DNA of 64,000 nt from Auricularia sp. M13 (lineage: Eukaryota; Basidiomycota; Agaricomycetes; Auriculariales; Auriculariaceae). The position numbers and the translations under genes were made by a program. The notes beneath the pieces are model-generated. The model had not been told where the DNA came from. It searched no databases and saw only the letters and a program-made list of their open reading frames with translations. Of the stretch, positions 45,069 through 57,164 are shown one piece after another; the stretch's first letter is position 1; every line of letters begins with the position of its first letter. The stretch lies in contig CM073198.1 in NCBI GenBank assembly GCA_037042915.1, forward strand, positions 3,534,001 to 3,598,000, read 5' to 3'.

Positions 45069-45852
45069 TACTATACCGGACCGTGTAGCGCGCACTTTCG
45101 CCTACCGCCTCCCTCATTTGCCCGATGACTCTCGGCTCATCTCAGCAAGATTCTTCATCATTTAATACATTAGAATTCGAGTGACTGAAATTTTTCGAGG
45201 GGACTCAACGGGAGAGCCAGGGATGCCGGCTGCAGACGGGGAAGCGCGCACTTCCGGTGTGCGTGTGATGGGCCGCGTCCGAGTTCGGCCAGCACCTCGA
45301 ATGCTCGATCCCTCGATGCAGACATTATTTTGCCTCGGAACCTGCTCCAAATTTTCTTTCGAGAGATATTTCTTTGATAAAAGCAGAAATTTGGAAGAGT
45401 TGCCAATGGTAGTTTAAGTTCATGTGAACCGTACTCGGAACTATTGTGCATCACCGATGACGGATCGAACCCGACCGAGGCACGGCAATCCCCCCAAGTA
45501 CCTTACCTTCGACGGTCTCACCGCCGAGCAAGTACAACGTCTCGGTAACTTGCATTATACGTCAAGGATAGTGTAAAAACGCACCTTGGAGAATGCAGGG
45601 TCTGAGGGGCTCTCCCACGGATGGGAATCAACTCTTTTAACACATGGGTGTGCAACTGGCCGAAATGTCTGAATTCTTACCACTCTCTTTGTTGCCCGTT
45701 CAAAGCCGGGCTTCGCACAGAAAATATAAAGAACCTGTAAAAGCGATTTACATTTTTTCTAAGAGCATTGCTCAACGGATACGACGGCGGGAAAGCGATT
45801 GCTGAAAGTGCGCGCTTCCCGGGGGGTGCGCGCTTCCCGGTCCGGTATAGTA
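45069..45852. mobile_element. Inverted-repeat unit B (784 bp), related to unit A
   Basis: The outer inverted repeat is 15 bp, tactataccggaccg (45069-45083) with its complement at 45838-45852. The inner pair is 13 bp, agcgcgcactttc (45087-45099) and its complement (45804-45816). The right arm reads cttcccgggggg...cttcccggt, the same doubled design as unit A (44891-44919), while the left arm has lost one copy of the doubled motif. Interior open frames are short, with no transposase signature. A partial extra copy of the motif (gaagcgcgcacttcc) lies near 45241-45255. Confidence 0.6.
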
Positions 45853-46773
45853 CACGGCGCGGCACCAGGCGTCCCGTGCTGATGAGGCAATGGTGCAACC
45901 AGCACGCGAAGAAAAACCATGCGGCTGCCCTCAGACTTACGGCGTCTCGCACGCAAGTCCGGTTTACAAGTCGTTTCCAGCTGCAATATTGAGAAATCGA
46001 CCTTTGCTACCTCGGTATCGTAGACGCGAAGTATCTGCCTTGCTGAAAGCCATGGACTCTTGGAATCCCGCGCCTGAGTACTGTAAGACATGTCGAGCCA
46101 TATGCGATAGTGTTGTGTAAGCCATTATTCGACATCCTAGTGGCCATGCAAGATGACGCAAGCTGTCACTATAGCTGTGGACGAGGCATCCAGAAAGATC
46201 ATGAAACGGCCCAGCATGAAAAAGTCAAATGACAATACCTCCGGTCCAGCTTCTTCCGCTTGTACTGCTGCTGTATATCTGCTGCCTGGTCGGCTCTGTT
46301 CAAATGCATTCACGCTTATTCTTTCCACACTCTCATAGAGCGCATTACCGGGCATCAAGAACTCAAGGTTAAGCACCTGGGCGACTGAAGTTCAGACCCT
46401 GCTGGTTGCATATGTACGTCAAAATCCCGGGCGTGCCGCACACCGCGCGCTTGTCCAGCGCCCCACGCCCAGCACGGAGCCCTTGCTGTGTGCGTAGGCG
46501 ACGCATACCGGCTTGAACGCTCGGCATGACAAACAGCTTCCTGGATTTATAAACGACCGTCCGGGGCATCGCGCAGGAGCGCGTTTGGCCACTGCGAAGC
46601 CTCCCGCTGACAAGTGTTGCCGACATCTTCATCTCAATTCTGGGGCTTAATCCGATATTTTGGGTGAGAAGTTAGTCGTCCTGCTTGCGTCATCGGGCCT
46701 TGCTAACCCGGTCCCGATGCACAGAACCACAGTATAAAGACAAACGCTGCAGCGTCTCGCGAGCCTCGCATTC
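45853..46773. other. Upstream region of the FAD monooxygenase, no supportable gene
   Basis: 0.9 kb between unit B and the monooxygenase. Short open frames only. It should include the promoter of the gene at 46774. Confidence 0.4.
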
Positions 46774-48167
46774 ATGTCTACTTCCGAACTTCCGTCGCAA
46801 GTTGACGTTTGCGTTGTCGGAGCAGGGCCCGCGGGCCTCGCCTGTGCGCTCTCGCTGTCGCAGCGCGGCATCAAACCCCTCGTTCTCGACAAATTGAGCG
46901 GCGCGCACAATTCTTCTAGAGCAGCTGCTGTCCATGCGCATACCCTTGAGGTGAGCACTGACGTTTTACTGTATAAGCTGCGCTTGCTTAGCTGCGAGGC
47001 AGGAACTGGACAAGCTGGGATGCACGGAAGAGCTGGTCGCACTGGGCACCAAGGCAGATTCAATTACATTCGAAAACCAGAAAGAGCAGCCAATAATGAC
47101 CGTGCGGTTCTCAGCGCTTCAGGACGTGACCAAGTTCCCCTACATGCTGATGATTCCGCAATATAAGGTGGAATCAGTGCTCCGCCGCCGCCTCGAAAAC
47201 GAGGGCATCCACGTTCACCGAGGGAAGGCAGTGACGGGGATGCGCGAGGATGAACACGGGCTCTGCGAGCTGGCCATTGAAACGGGAGAGAAGGTCACGG
47301 CGAAGTACGTTGTCGCTGCAGATGGGGAAAAATCAATCGTGAACAGCTCTCTCACTTGGTGAATGGTACCATGTTCTAACGAATACTTAGATTCGCACGC
47401 TGTCTAATATTGCCTTCCGCGACCCAGGCACTGGTGCGCTTGCCGGGGAGGAGATCAAATCGAAGTCGAGCCGCACCGTGATATTAGCAGACCTTGAGCT
47501 CGACGAGCCGCTCCCGCCGAACATTTCACGTGAGAAGGGCACCTTCATGCTCACCGACGCAGGGCCGATCGTCTTCCTGCCCACGACAGACTCAACGCAG
47601 CCGAGTCGCCTGCTGTATCGGCTTGGGAGCAATGTTCCGACCACAGCTCCGCCGCCGGAACGCACCCCAGACGTCGAGTACGTCCAGCGCATTATCGACG
47701 CTTATGGGCCTGGCTCTCACCGCACGGACGGCATCACACCGCCGCGCGTGAAGGCCGTGTTCGAGACGTCCCGCCACCGAGTGTACTCCGCCTTGGCGGA
47801 TCAGTTCTTCGTACGCACTCACGGCGCGCGCGTGCTCCTCGTAGGCGACGCTGGGCACAGGCATACGCCTGCCGGTGGCCAAGGCATGAACTTGGGCATA
47901 TGCGACGGCATCAGTGCGGGTGCTGCTATCGCGCAGCATATAAAAGACCACAATACCTCAGACTCAATTCTCGAAGAGCACGCCGCTCGCAGAAAGAAGG
48001 TCGCCGCACAGGTAATCAAAGCCGCGGAGGAGATGGACCTTATCGAGTTCCCGCGCAATTTCATCTTCGCCCTCGCGAGGGACTACATCCTCTGGGCGAT
48101 GCTAGCGATTCCCGCCGTCAACAAGGCATTCGCAAAGAAGATTAGCGGGATCGTTTATCGCGACTGA
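46774..48167 (+). CDS. FAD-dependent aromatic-ring monooxygenase (PHBH family, 429 aa)
   Basis: Exons are 46774-46950, 47003-47338 and 47391-48167; introns are 52 nt and phase 0. It is a class A flavoprotein monooxygenase that would use NAD(P)H and O2 to hydroxylate an aromatic or polyketide-like substrate. The Rossmann dinucleotide motif VVGAGPAG (G16-G21) follows a short N-terminus. The DG-type motif is VAADGEKS (about residues 163-170). The second FAD motif is LLVGDAGHRHTPAGGQG (G323-D324 core), followed by MNLGICDG. Length is typical of the single-domain members. A hydrophobic C-terminal stretch (LARDYILWAMLAIPAV) may be a membrane-associated helix. The substrate cannot be told from the sequence. 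No partner biosynthetic genes surround it; it is tail-to-tail with PRP6, 161 bp apart. Confidence 0.88.
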
Positions 48168-48328
48168 CAGAATGGACATGCGACCAGCACAGTGGCTAGC
48201 ATACGGAGCAGAGTCCTACTCAGAGTCTGCGATACTGATCAGCTTTCGATTCATCGATCTTCATGTCATCTTACTCCTGTGCATGCTTCAAAATGCGAGT
48301 CGATCACCATAAAAATACAGCTATAATC

Positions 48329-51287
48329 CTACTGTAAGGCTGCAGCTACAAGCTCCAAGATCTCCTTTGTGCTTTTCCCTGAATTCTTCATATCTTTGGC
48401 CACTGACTGCCATACTGGACCGTGCAAAGGCTCAACAGCCACGCATTTCGCGATGACAGCCTCCTGGTGCTCCTGCAAACGTGCATCAGTCATGAAATGG
48501 TTAAGGGACGCGCATGGACTACCTTCGTGCCGTGCTGCCGCTCGAACTTGAGCCACCAGCCCCAAGAATCGCCCAAGTCAGCACCGCCATCGTCCTTCGT
48601 GACCGCGCGCGCAAACCACTCGCGCGCCTTCTCGATCTTGCGCTCGGACCAGAACAAGCGGGCGATGGAGCATACGACCATCGGGCTTTCGTTGCTCTTC
48701 TTGAGGGCGTCGACGGAGCGGCTCTTGCGCGACGCGCGCGGCTCGGCCCAGATGGCCATGCTCCACAGCAGACCGCTCGCCGGGCACTCCTGCAGGCCGC
48801 GCGCGAGGAGAACCTTCGCCTGCTGCACCGCGCCAGAGCGCTCCTCGACGCCGACGGCCTCGGCCCACAGCGTGTCCGCGCCGGGGTTGACGAGACGCGC
48901 CTTGTCGAGCAGCGCACGCGCCTTGATGCTCCGCCCGTCCGCCTCCTCCAGCCGGCTCGCGAGGATCCACAGCACGGGCTCTTTCGGGCATGCCTTCATC
49001 CCCGCAGCGTACGCCGCGCGCGCGCCGGGCACGTCCTTGCGGTCCTGCAAAATCTGGCCCTGGATCATGTAGAACTTCGCAAACTTTGGGAACTTGGCGA
49101 TGGCGGTCTTGAGCGTCGCGAGCGCCTCGTCGAGCTGGCCGTGCCGGCGCTCGAACACGGCGCTCTTCATCCAGATGCGCTCCGTGTCGGCGTTCGTGCG
49201 CGCGCGCACGAGCAGCTTGCGCGCGATCTCGATCTCGTTGTTCTCCGCCTCGAGCTTGACGGCGGCGAGCCAGATGGCCTCGCTCTCGGCGTTCGCCTCG
49301 AACGCGCGCGCGAGGATCTCGCGCGCGCCGGGCACGTCGCCGCCGAGCCACTTTTCCTTCGCGCCCATGAGCCACAGCGTCTCGGCCTGCGGGCAGTGCT
49401 GCACCGCGCGCGCGAGGATGGCGTCGAGCGACTCGCGCGTGCCGTGCTGCTTCTCGAGGCCCGCCGCGCGCTTCCACAGGTCCTGCCGATCGGGATACAC
49501 GCGCAGCGCGTACGCGAGGATCGCGCGCGCAGTGCCGGTGAGCCCGCGCTGCTCGGCGCTCTCGACATCCGCCATCCAGACGTCCAGGCGGTCCTCCTCG
49601 TCCAGCTCGAGCGCGACGGCCGCCTTGACGATCGCCTCGCACGTCCGCGGCGACCCGTCCGTCTCGCACCGCTCGGCCTCCTTGAGCCACTGCTCGCGCG
49701 TGAGGAGTACCTGCAACTTGCGCAGCTCCTTGACGCAGACCTCAATCGTCTTGTCCACACGCGTCAGCTCCGCCGTCGCGTCCTGCCCCGCAGCTATCTT
49801 CTCTGCCGCTTCTTGCTCGCTCAGGCGCGCGGCCGCGATGTAGATCTCGTGGCTGGTCGGGATAGCCCGGCGCGCCTTGTTGATCACGCCCTTTGCGCGT
49901 TCGGGAGTTTCGAGGCGGGAGAGCGCAAGCCAGAGCTCGACAGAGGTTGGGATGACTTCGACGGCGCGACTGAGCAAGATCCGAGCATCCGCAGGCGACG
50001 TTTCCAAGTTGACCGTTTCCTTCCATAGCCGTACAGAATTGGGGATGTGCTCGAGAGCCTTGCGCAGGACGCGCTTCTTGGCTTTGACGTCGCCCTCGAG
50101 GTTGGCGGCCGTGAGCCAGATCTTGACGCTTTGGTCGAGATGCTGCACAGCGTCGGCGAGAATGACCTTTGCGTCGGAGGTCTGGTGCAATCGCGCGGCC
50201 TCGAGCCAGACGTCCTCGCTCTTTGGACACTGCTTGCAGCCTTCCATGATGAGTTTGCGCGCAACCACCATCCGCCCGGCGTGCTCCTCGACGCACGCAG
50301 CAGCAATCCAGCCGGGAGCGTGCTTTGGATTAGACTCGACGAGAGACTTGAACAGCATGCGGGCTCGCTTGATGTCGCCAATTTCAGCGTCACTGCGCAC
50401 TTGTACGCTGTTGAGGTCCGTGAGATAGCCCTTGGGATCTATACTCGTCTGCGAGCCACCCAGCGTGGAGCTGGTGCCGCTGACCTGGTCCAGACGCAAG
50501 GAAAGCACCTTGTCGCGCGCCTGGCCGAGCTCGACGAGGTTGGTGATGGTGCCGGTCTCGGCGGGTGTGACGAAGCCGCCCTGGTCCTGCTGCATGGGGT
50601 CGAGCGCATTCTCGTACTGGCCGCTCTCGCGGTTTCCGACGATGACGGAGTCGGGCACAGCGAACGAGCGGCCCTCGCGGAAGTCCTTACGGCGGCGCTT
50701 GGTGAGGTTGCCGACCTCGGGCAGGTTCTCCCACTCCTCGTCGGTGACGGCGGACAGGCCGCGCTTGAGGTCGGCGAACTGCGTCTGGATCTTGGGCCGC
50801 TCCGCGCGGAACTTGGCGAGCTCGGCGGCCTCGCGCGCCTCGCGCCGGGCCTTGCGGCGGGCGTCCATGCGCGCGTCGACGGCGTCGTAGATCTGGTCGG
50901 CCTCCTCGTCGTCCTGCTCGTACACAGTGCCCGCGAACAGGCCGACCTCGTTGTCCGGGTCCTGGAACTGGTCCGGGTCGACCTGTTCCTCCTCGCCGCG
51001 CCGTGCCTGCGCATCGCTACAATGGTCATGAGATGAGTTTACATAGCAACTGAATAACTAGTTTTGACGCACGCTACAGCCTCTGCAGAAGGCCCTTCAC
51101 GAGCAGGGCCAATATCTGACCGGGTTGTGAACCCAGACGCGCTGCGAAACGTCGAGTCAGTTGGAGCATACGGCAAAGGCCACACCGGCACGCACCCACG
51201 ACCGAGACCAGCTACATATGAGGCAGGCGCAGGCTGGCTAAGGAAAGCAAGGCGGTCGGCTTTTGGCAAGGCTTTGCCAGCAGACAT
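48329..51287 (-). CDS. PRP6: Pre-mRNA splicing factor PRP6 (PRPF6/Prp1), 932 aa
   Basis: Exons are 51287-51196, 51141-51073, 51016-48523 and 48472-48329. It is a U5 and U4/U6.U5 tri-snRNP scaffold protein in the nucleus. The N-terminal PRP1_N region is clear: APASYVAGLGRG, ASGFTTRSDIGPARE and FQDPDNEVGLFAGTVYEQDDEEAD. A long array of HAT (half-TPR) repeats follows from about residue 270 to the end, seen as recurring pairs such as GWIAAACVEEHAGR, VWLEAARLHQTSD, LWLALSRLETPERA and LWILASRLEEADGR. The last exon encodes EHQEAVIAKC...HGPVWQSVAKD, matching the conserved C-terminus. Length agrees with other Prp6 proteins (about 900-940). The ATG at 51287 gives the expected first block within 20 residues. 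It is divergent from the SDR gene and convergent with the monooxygenase. Confidence 0.95.
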
Positions 51288-51873
51288 CGTCGCTCACTCA
51301 AACGCGGGTGCTTCGCGTTAGCACGCGGGGTAAGTCAAGGAACGGAAATAAACAAACGCAAACACTCACAACCCGGTATTCTCGCCCGCCTACGCAAGAC
51401 AACAAAGTGGCCAGCTAGGGCAATGTTCCTTGACTACGAAAATACTGGAATGTCATTGGCGTCATGTTGAAAAGATAATTAATAAGGACTAAGTATTAAA
51501 ATATCCGGATCGTGGAACAGTATTACTGTACTTAGAACTTAGGCACGGTGCATCTCAAGGTCCGTTCAGTTTGCATTTGCACAACCCCAAAGCATCATAC
51601 GGAAAGCCTCGGAAAGCGTAGGAGGTCCTAGGTTAGTCTCAGGTCTCAGAGAGAAGTGTTATCAATCGGTTGAGCGAGGCGCATATTGACATCGTTACCA
51701 TCTAAGTAATATGATTTCTCTTTAATTTTTAATTTTCTGTCGTAGATGTAAGAGGCCATGGAAAGAGACGAAGGTGTCGAATCGAGAGAGGGTTTTGTCG
51801 TCGGATCCTGAAGCATTTGCTTTGCATCGAACGATGTTCCGCCATTTGCTTTGCAGCCGCGTAGATCGCACCC
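51288..51873. other. Divergent intergenic region between PRP6 and the SDR gene
   Basis: 586 bp, AT-rich in the middle (about 51440-51540), with no ORF of interest. It should hold the promoters of both genes. Confidence 0.5.
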
Positions 51874-53278
51874 ATGGGCGTAATATACTCCATATACTCC
51901 ATCCTCGAGCAATACTGGCCGCCCAGGGCGACATGGAGCGTCGACGCGCTCCCTGACCTCTCCGGACGCGTCTTTCTGGTCACAGGTGCGCGCATAGCAG
52001 CTCTCCGCGACACAAACCGCTCACGTCCAGCACTCGCAGGCGCTAGCAGTGGCATTGGCAAGGCCTGCGCTACCGTACGTTGTATCTAGCACCAGGGTAT
52101 AGCAGAATGCTGGACATATAGGCTGGTAGACGCTTGCGAAGAAGGGCGGCAAAGTCTACGTCGCGTGCAAAAGCGGGGAAAGCGCGCGTCATGTCACGGA
52201 CGACATCAAGAACGCGACGGGCGCGGAGGTCCATGCGCTCCAATTGGACCTGTCCAATCTTCCGTCCATTAAGAAAGCCGCGGACGAGTTCCTCAGGTGC
52301 GGCGCGGCCATGCCGGTTCGAGTCGCTGTTGCTGTTGCTCATGAAGGCTTGCTGTAGCTGCGAAAACGAGCTTCATGTGCTCTTCAATAACGGGTGCGCT
52401 CCATATGATCCTGCGAGACGCGTCTGACGCGTGAATACGACTACATAGAGGAGTCATGGCGCCGGCAGACGCAGTGACGCCGCAAGGGATCGACATGACC
52501 TTTGCCACCGTACGCATTCCACCACGACATCCATTCCTACGCTTTAGCTGAAACGAAACACCACTGGCAGAACGTCCTAGGCGCATTCTACCTAACCTCT
52601 CTCCTCCTCCCCGCGCTGCTCGCCGGCAGACGCACCTCGCCCGACGGCACAGTCCGCGTAGTCAACACATCCTCCTCGACGGCCGAGCTCGCCGGCCCGC
52701 TCGACTACGACTCCATCAACGGCCGCACGACGCGCAGCGCGTCCAAGCTCTACGCGCAGAGCAAGCTCGGCGTGGCGATCTTTGCGCGCGAGCTGGCGCG
52801 GCGGTACGGCGATCAGGGCATCGTGTCGACGTCCTTCCATCCTGGTGCAGTCTCAACAGATTTTTTGGTTAGTGAGAAGAGGTCTGACCTATAGAATAGG
52901 AAGCATAAACACCGGACTGTTCAGGACGCTATCGTGGCCCGTACGCCTTATAATGGTGCGCCCCTCTACATCCTCCCCCCAAGCGTGCATGTAGTAATTA
53001 CTTGGACAGCGCACCTTATTGTATAGCCCGGATCAAGGCGCATTGACCATGCTCTATTGCGGCGTCGCGCCTGAGACGAAAGAGTCGAACGGCAAGGTGC
53101 GTGCGACGCATTTCGAGGTGTCATTTTCACGCGACGAACTCGTGACCAGTACTTCGTTCCTTGGGCCCGACCCGGAAAAAGCTGGCAACCTCAGCCATGT
53201 GTGGAAGACGCTGCGGTAGGGAAGAAACTCTGGGAATGGCTGGAGGATCGCGTGGCGCAAGAGATGGGCAAGCAGTAG
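51874..53278 (+). CDS. Short-chain dehydrogenase/reductase (retinol dehydrogenase-like, 318 aa), 9 exons
   Basis: Exons: 51874-51985, 52040-52074, 52130-52296, 52358-52393, 52449-52509, 52571-52844, 52900-52955, 53010-53096, 53150-53278; introns are 46-64 nt and all phases join. It is an NAD(P)-dependent oxidoreductase with a classical SDR fold. The cofactor motif is VTGASSGIG (T37-G44). The NNAG-type strand is LFNNGG, with the Ala replaced by Gly. Catalytic Ser lies in NTSSS, and the active-site pair is Y198 and K202 (YAQSK). The substrate-loop block HPGSINTGLFR follows. A short N-terminal hydrophobic/aromatic segment (GVIYSIYSILEQYW) could anchor it to a membrane. The substrate is unknown; relatives act on retinoids, lipids or light-dependent pathways. 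The donor of intron 6 (gtgcag) is weak but phase and conservation support it. Confidence 0.87.
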
Positions 53279-53600
53279 ATCCTCCACACAAGTTACGATC
53301 GATGGATGTGGATGTACTGTACGGTGTATGTGCCTCACGTATGTATATGGTGATCTGAATGTCCGCACCAGTCACTTAGCTCATGATACATGGATCCATA
53401 CGCATGGAATACAGAAGGTTTTAGGACCGGAACGCAGGGCGGAAGTTCAAGTCAGAATGTTTGCGCGTGCACACACGTGCCATGACCAGATCAGATGAGT
53501 TCAGAAAGTTCAAGTTCGTCAGGAAAACGTAAGTAAGCTAATTCGTACAAAAAAGCATGCCGATTCCGTTCAGTTCACAGCATCAAAGCAGACACGTAAC
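53279..53600. other. Convergent 3' region between the SDR and transporter genes
   Basis: 322 bp, probably the two 3' UTRs. No ORF of interest. Confidence 0.5.
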
Positions 53601-55802
53601 TCATACATGCTCCTTCGTGTGCACCGCGGCCTTTTCGTCGGTCGCGTCGACCGAGGAGCCCGTCGTCGAGTGCGGGCGCCCGCTGCCGGTCGGCGGCAGC
53701 TCCTCGTCCTCGTTGATGTATGCGTCGTCCAGGCCGCCGCCCTCCTCGTACGCCAGCTTGTGGCGCTCGAAGTGGCTGCCGTGGTTCCTGTCATCGTCCC
53801 AACGAATTCAGTTGCAACTCGCTGATGAAAGAAGGACGAATACGCACTCGGGCCCGAGGATGACCAGCACGAGCGTGTATGCGGTGATAATACCTGTCCA
53901 ACGAAACGCGTTAGCAACTCAAGTCTGAAACCGACGTGCAAAGCCGCTCAGCGCTCACCGATGAAGATCTGCTGCACCTTGGCGTAGTCCGGTTGGTCCT
54001 TCCCATTGACAATCGTGCGCTGGTGCTTTCCTCCGGCTGTTTCACTATCAGCTAGGTCCACCCAGACAGGCAGGCAGCGCTACGCACTGGCTTCAATCTG
54101 CGCAGAAGCAGAGGAGACCATCTGTCGCACAGGCCGGTTGAGCCAACGTCGCAGCTAACAGGAGGGGTGACACGGGACGTACGTTTCCGAGCTGATAGGC
54201 CACGCCGGGGAACGTCGCGCGGAACGCGGGCGGGCTGAGCTCGGCCAGTGCAATTGGGATCTACAGTTCAGCAACGCGGACCTGTCAGGAGGTGCAGACT
54301 CTGGCAGCAGATGCAAACGTCGACTCACAACACCCCAAGCGCCCTGCACGCCGACCTGGATGCAGAACGCGCCGGCCGCGAGCGCGGAGAAGCTCGAGGG
54401 CAGCGTCCAGAGCGGGATGAACGCGCCGATGAGCAGCAGGAAGATGACCATCGTCAGCCGGCGGCCGAGGTACTGGCTGAGCGCGCCCGCGAGGCCGCCG
54501 CCGGCGATCGCGCCGCAGTTGCCGATGATGGTGGCGACGGTGGCCTGGTGGGACGTGAAGCCCTTGGTGGACTTGAGGTAGGTCGGGTAGAGGTCCTGCG
54601 AGCCGTGCGAGAGGAAGTTGAAGCCGGACATGAGCAGCACGGCGTAGATGCACAGGCGCCAGTGCTGCTTGAGCATCAGCTTCGTCTCGTGCAGGAACAC
54701 CTTCGTCTTGTTCTTCGGCGGCACGCCCGCGGCGGCCGCCGCGTCCGACGCGTCGCGCCGCGCCTGCTGCGCGCGCAGGAAGATCGCGGACTCGGGCAGC
54801 ATCGCGCGGATGGCGGCGGCGAAGAAGGACATGCCCGCCGCCGTCCAGAAGAGCGAGCGCCATGTCTGCGACACGTTCGGCACGAGGTACAGGTTGATGA
54901 CAGCCGCTAACAGATAACCGACTGGAGCGCGGGCGTCAGTGCCACTCATTCACCTGAAACCTGTACATGTGTGCGCTTTACCTGCGTAGCCTTCCTGGAT
55001 AATGCCCGACGCGGCTCCCCGGACTTCAACGGGGAGAGACTCGAGCGCGGTCGCAGAGGCCAGGCCCCAAATGCCTCCCTGAATGAATACGGACTGTCAG
55101 CACCCGCATACCCCGCATGGGCAGGATAGCTGGGTTCAGTACGGACCATGGCAATGCCGAACAGCGAGCGGACCTGCGTGGGAGGGTCAGGTGAGATTTA
55201 GGAAAAATGGGGTGCATTGCAGACGTACTGCCAGGAACTGGGGGAAGGTGTTGACGAAGCCCGAGCCGAGCTCGAGGACGCCGCAGAGACAGAGGTTCCA
55301 TACGAGAGGCCACTTGCGGCCGTAGCGGTCAGAGATGATGCCAAAAATAACCGCGCCAAGCGATCTGAGCACGGCCAAGAGTGCGCGGGGACAACGATCA
55401 GCAACAATCCACCCCCGCACCAATCCTCCACGACGCGCACCGGAAAAGCAGCGTCAGCGTGATGCTCTCAGTCTACGATGGCCTCAGCACGCGTCAGGTA
55501 ATACGGTGAGAGGGACAGGGCGCACGATGTCTGTCGTCTCCTTGTGGAATTGGTCCTCCAGCAGGCTGACTGACAGCGACACGGAGAAAAAGTCCACCGC
55601 GTCACACGTCCACGCTAGCCATCTACCAATCCAATGACCAGTGAGAAAATGGGCCCACAAATCTACAGTTTTTTTGGACGAACCCGACAAAGAACAGAGC
55701 CCACTCGACGGCCTTGATGGTCTTGACAGCCTCCCAGAAGGTGCGGGAGTGCACGGTCCTGTCGCGCTTGGGGATCAAGTTCTTGAGGAAGTACGGCGCC
55801 AT
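53601..55802 (-). CDS. JEN1: Jen1-type monocarboxylate:proton symporter (MFS, SHS family, 507 aa), 12 exons
   Basis: Exons: 55802-55684, 55622-55526, 55472-55441, 55364-55229, 55173-55147, 55078-54982, 54921-54329, 54260-54183, 54121-54088, 54036-53959, 53893-53848, 53787-53601. It is a plasma-membrane transporter for lactate, pyruvate or acetate, usually induced on non-fermentable carbon and repressed by glucose. The Jen family signature NxxSHxSQDxxxT is intact as NFLSHGSQDLYPT (residues 271-283). Other marks are WLAWTCDAVDFFSVSLS in helix 1, the MFS loop GIISDRYGRKW, GIWGLASATALESLP and QGAWGVIPIALAELSP. The N- and C-termini are hydrophilic and probably cytosolic. Exons 3, 5 and 9 are only 27-34 nt. 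The acceptor before exon 10 could also be 15 nt further upstream, adding five residues. Confidence 0.9.
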
Positions 55803-57164
55803 CGCTCGCGGGCAGCTGCAGAGACAGAGAGGCGCAGGAGCAAGGACAGCCGAAACGCGTCAACAGAACCGTCCGTGCTATATATATGCGCGCCTCCCGA
55901 GCGAACCCAGACGTCGGATCACCCGGCTGCCCCGCATGCGCCTGTCCCTTTCCCCGGTTCCTTGCCCCGTGCATACGACAAGTCCAGTAATTGCCGAAAA
56001 CGGACTGTTCATCCGACTCTCACTGGGCCCTCAGCGGGATTGCAGCCCTTTCGAAACATCTGGCTGTGGACCCAGCGCGAATGCCTGACTCCGACAGGGT
56101 CGACAGCCGCTGTCTATCTGCCAATCCCACACAGGCGCCACCCTCGCGATTCTCTCAGAAGTCAGAACACCTCCGTCTCCGCCGGCTGCAATGTCCGACA
56201 AGCCGCACGTGCACCGTCGGACTTCGGAGGGCCGCGGAGAAGAGCACTCGCGCCCGCGGCTCATGAACATTTCCGCGCACCAGAATAGCCTAGAAAGGCC
56301 AGTGATTCTGTATGCGCATGCGCTCCGGACTGTACCGTAGAGTAATCACAGCGCTCGGCGACGGAGGTCCGACTCCGACAGGCGCCTCGACCGACGTCCC
56401 AACTCGCGTTAGATCACTGCCTCTTTCAGCCAGAACAGATTCGAGCGATTCTCGCGTTTCAGACGCGTACAGTCGACACCGCCTGCGAGAATGGTCGGAC
56501 AGCGGCCTACCCGTTGAACGATGGCATGCCACAGCCAGAAACCAGCAAAGCTCGCTCACATCTCAATCTCGTACAATCTCAGGCCATCCTGAGAGCCATC
56601 GACCATTTGCAACTAGACCAACAAGACCCGTCGGCCGCACATGAATTTCAACCATGGGCTCTCGGTCGAGTCCATCACGTGCCGGCTCCCGCGCACGTGC
56701 CTCAAGTCCCACAACCGGCCACAATTTTCAAACGCACAAATCCTTCAACGGTTAGTCCACGATGTCCTCAATCCTCTCATCACTCAGTCAATAGTCAACA
56801 GACCTCAAGACCACACAATACTGCATATCGCATAACATAGCATCGCATCACATTAAAGCTACTACAGTACTTATACCTACCACTACTAATAGTACCGTTT
56901 CGCAGACTTCCATTTCTATACGTAGAGAACAACAACAACACAGACCGACAGTGACAGTCAAGGGGTGAAAAAAGACAGTGAGGTAGAGCGCGTGAGCAGA
57001 AATACGGCAAGTAACTAGTACTAATAGTATGGTAGCACGGCAGAAAAGACCTGACTGGGCGTGTGAAGGAGAGTAGTCGAGGCATCCATGGGCGGCGGGC
57101 GGAGAGAGCTAAACAAGCGCAGAGTAGCAAGTCGCAAGTCATGAAACCGGGACGAACGTCAACG
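55803..57164. other. Transporter promoter and 3' flank of the third Ecl1-like gene
   Basis: 1.36 kb without a supportable gene. The left part should contain the regulated promoter of the transporter. The right part (about 56800-57164) is AT-rich and probably 3' UTR of the Ecl1-like gene. Confidence 0.45.

Noticed and set aside
45440-45560. Possible tRNA or tRNA-derived element on the minus strand (a ggttcgatcc B-box-like word near 45454)
   Set aside because: Only the B-box word fits. No A box, no seven-bp acceptor stem and no cloverleaf could be folded.
48514-50028. A 504-codon open frame on the plus strand
   Set aside because: It is the GC-driven antisense shadow of PRP6; its product is Arg/Leu/Ala-rich without motifs.
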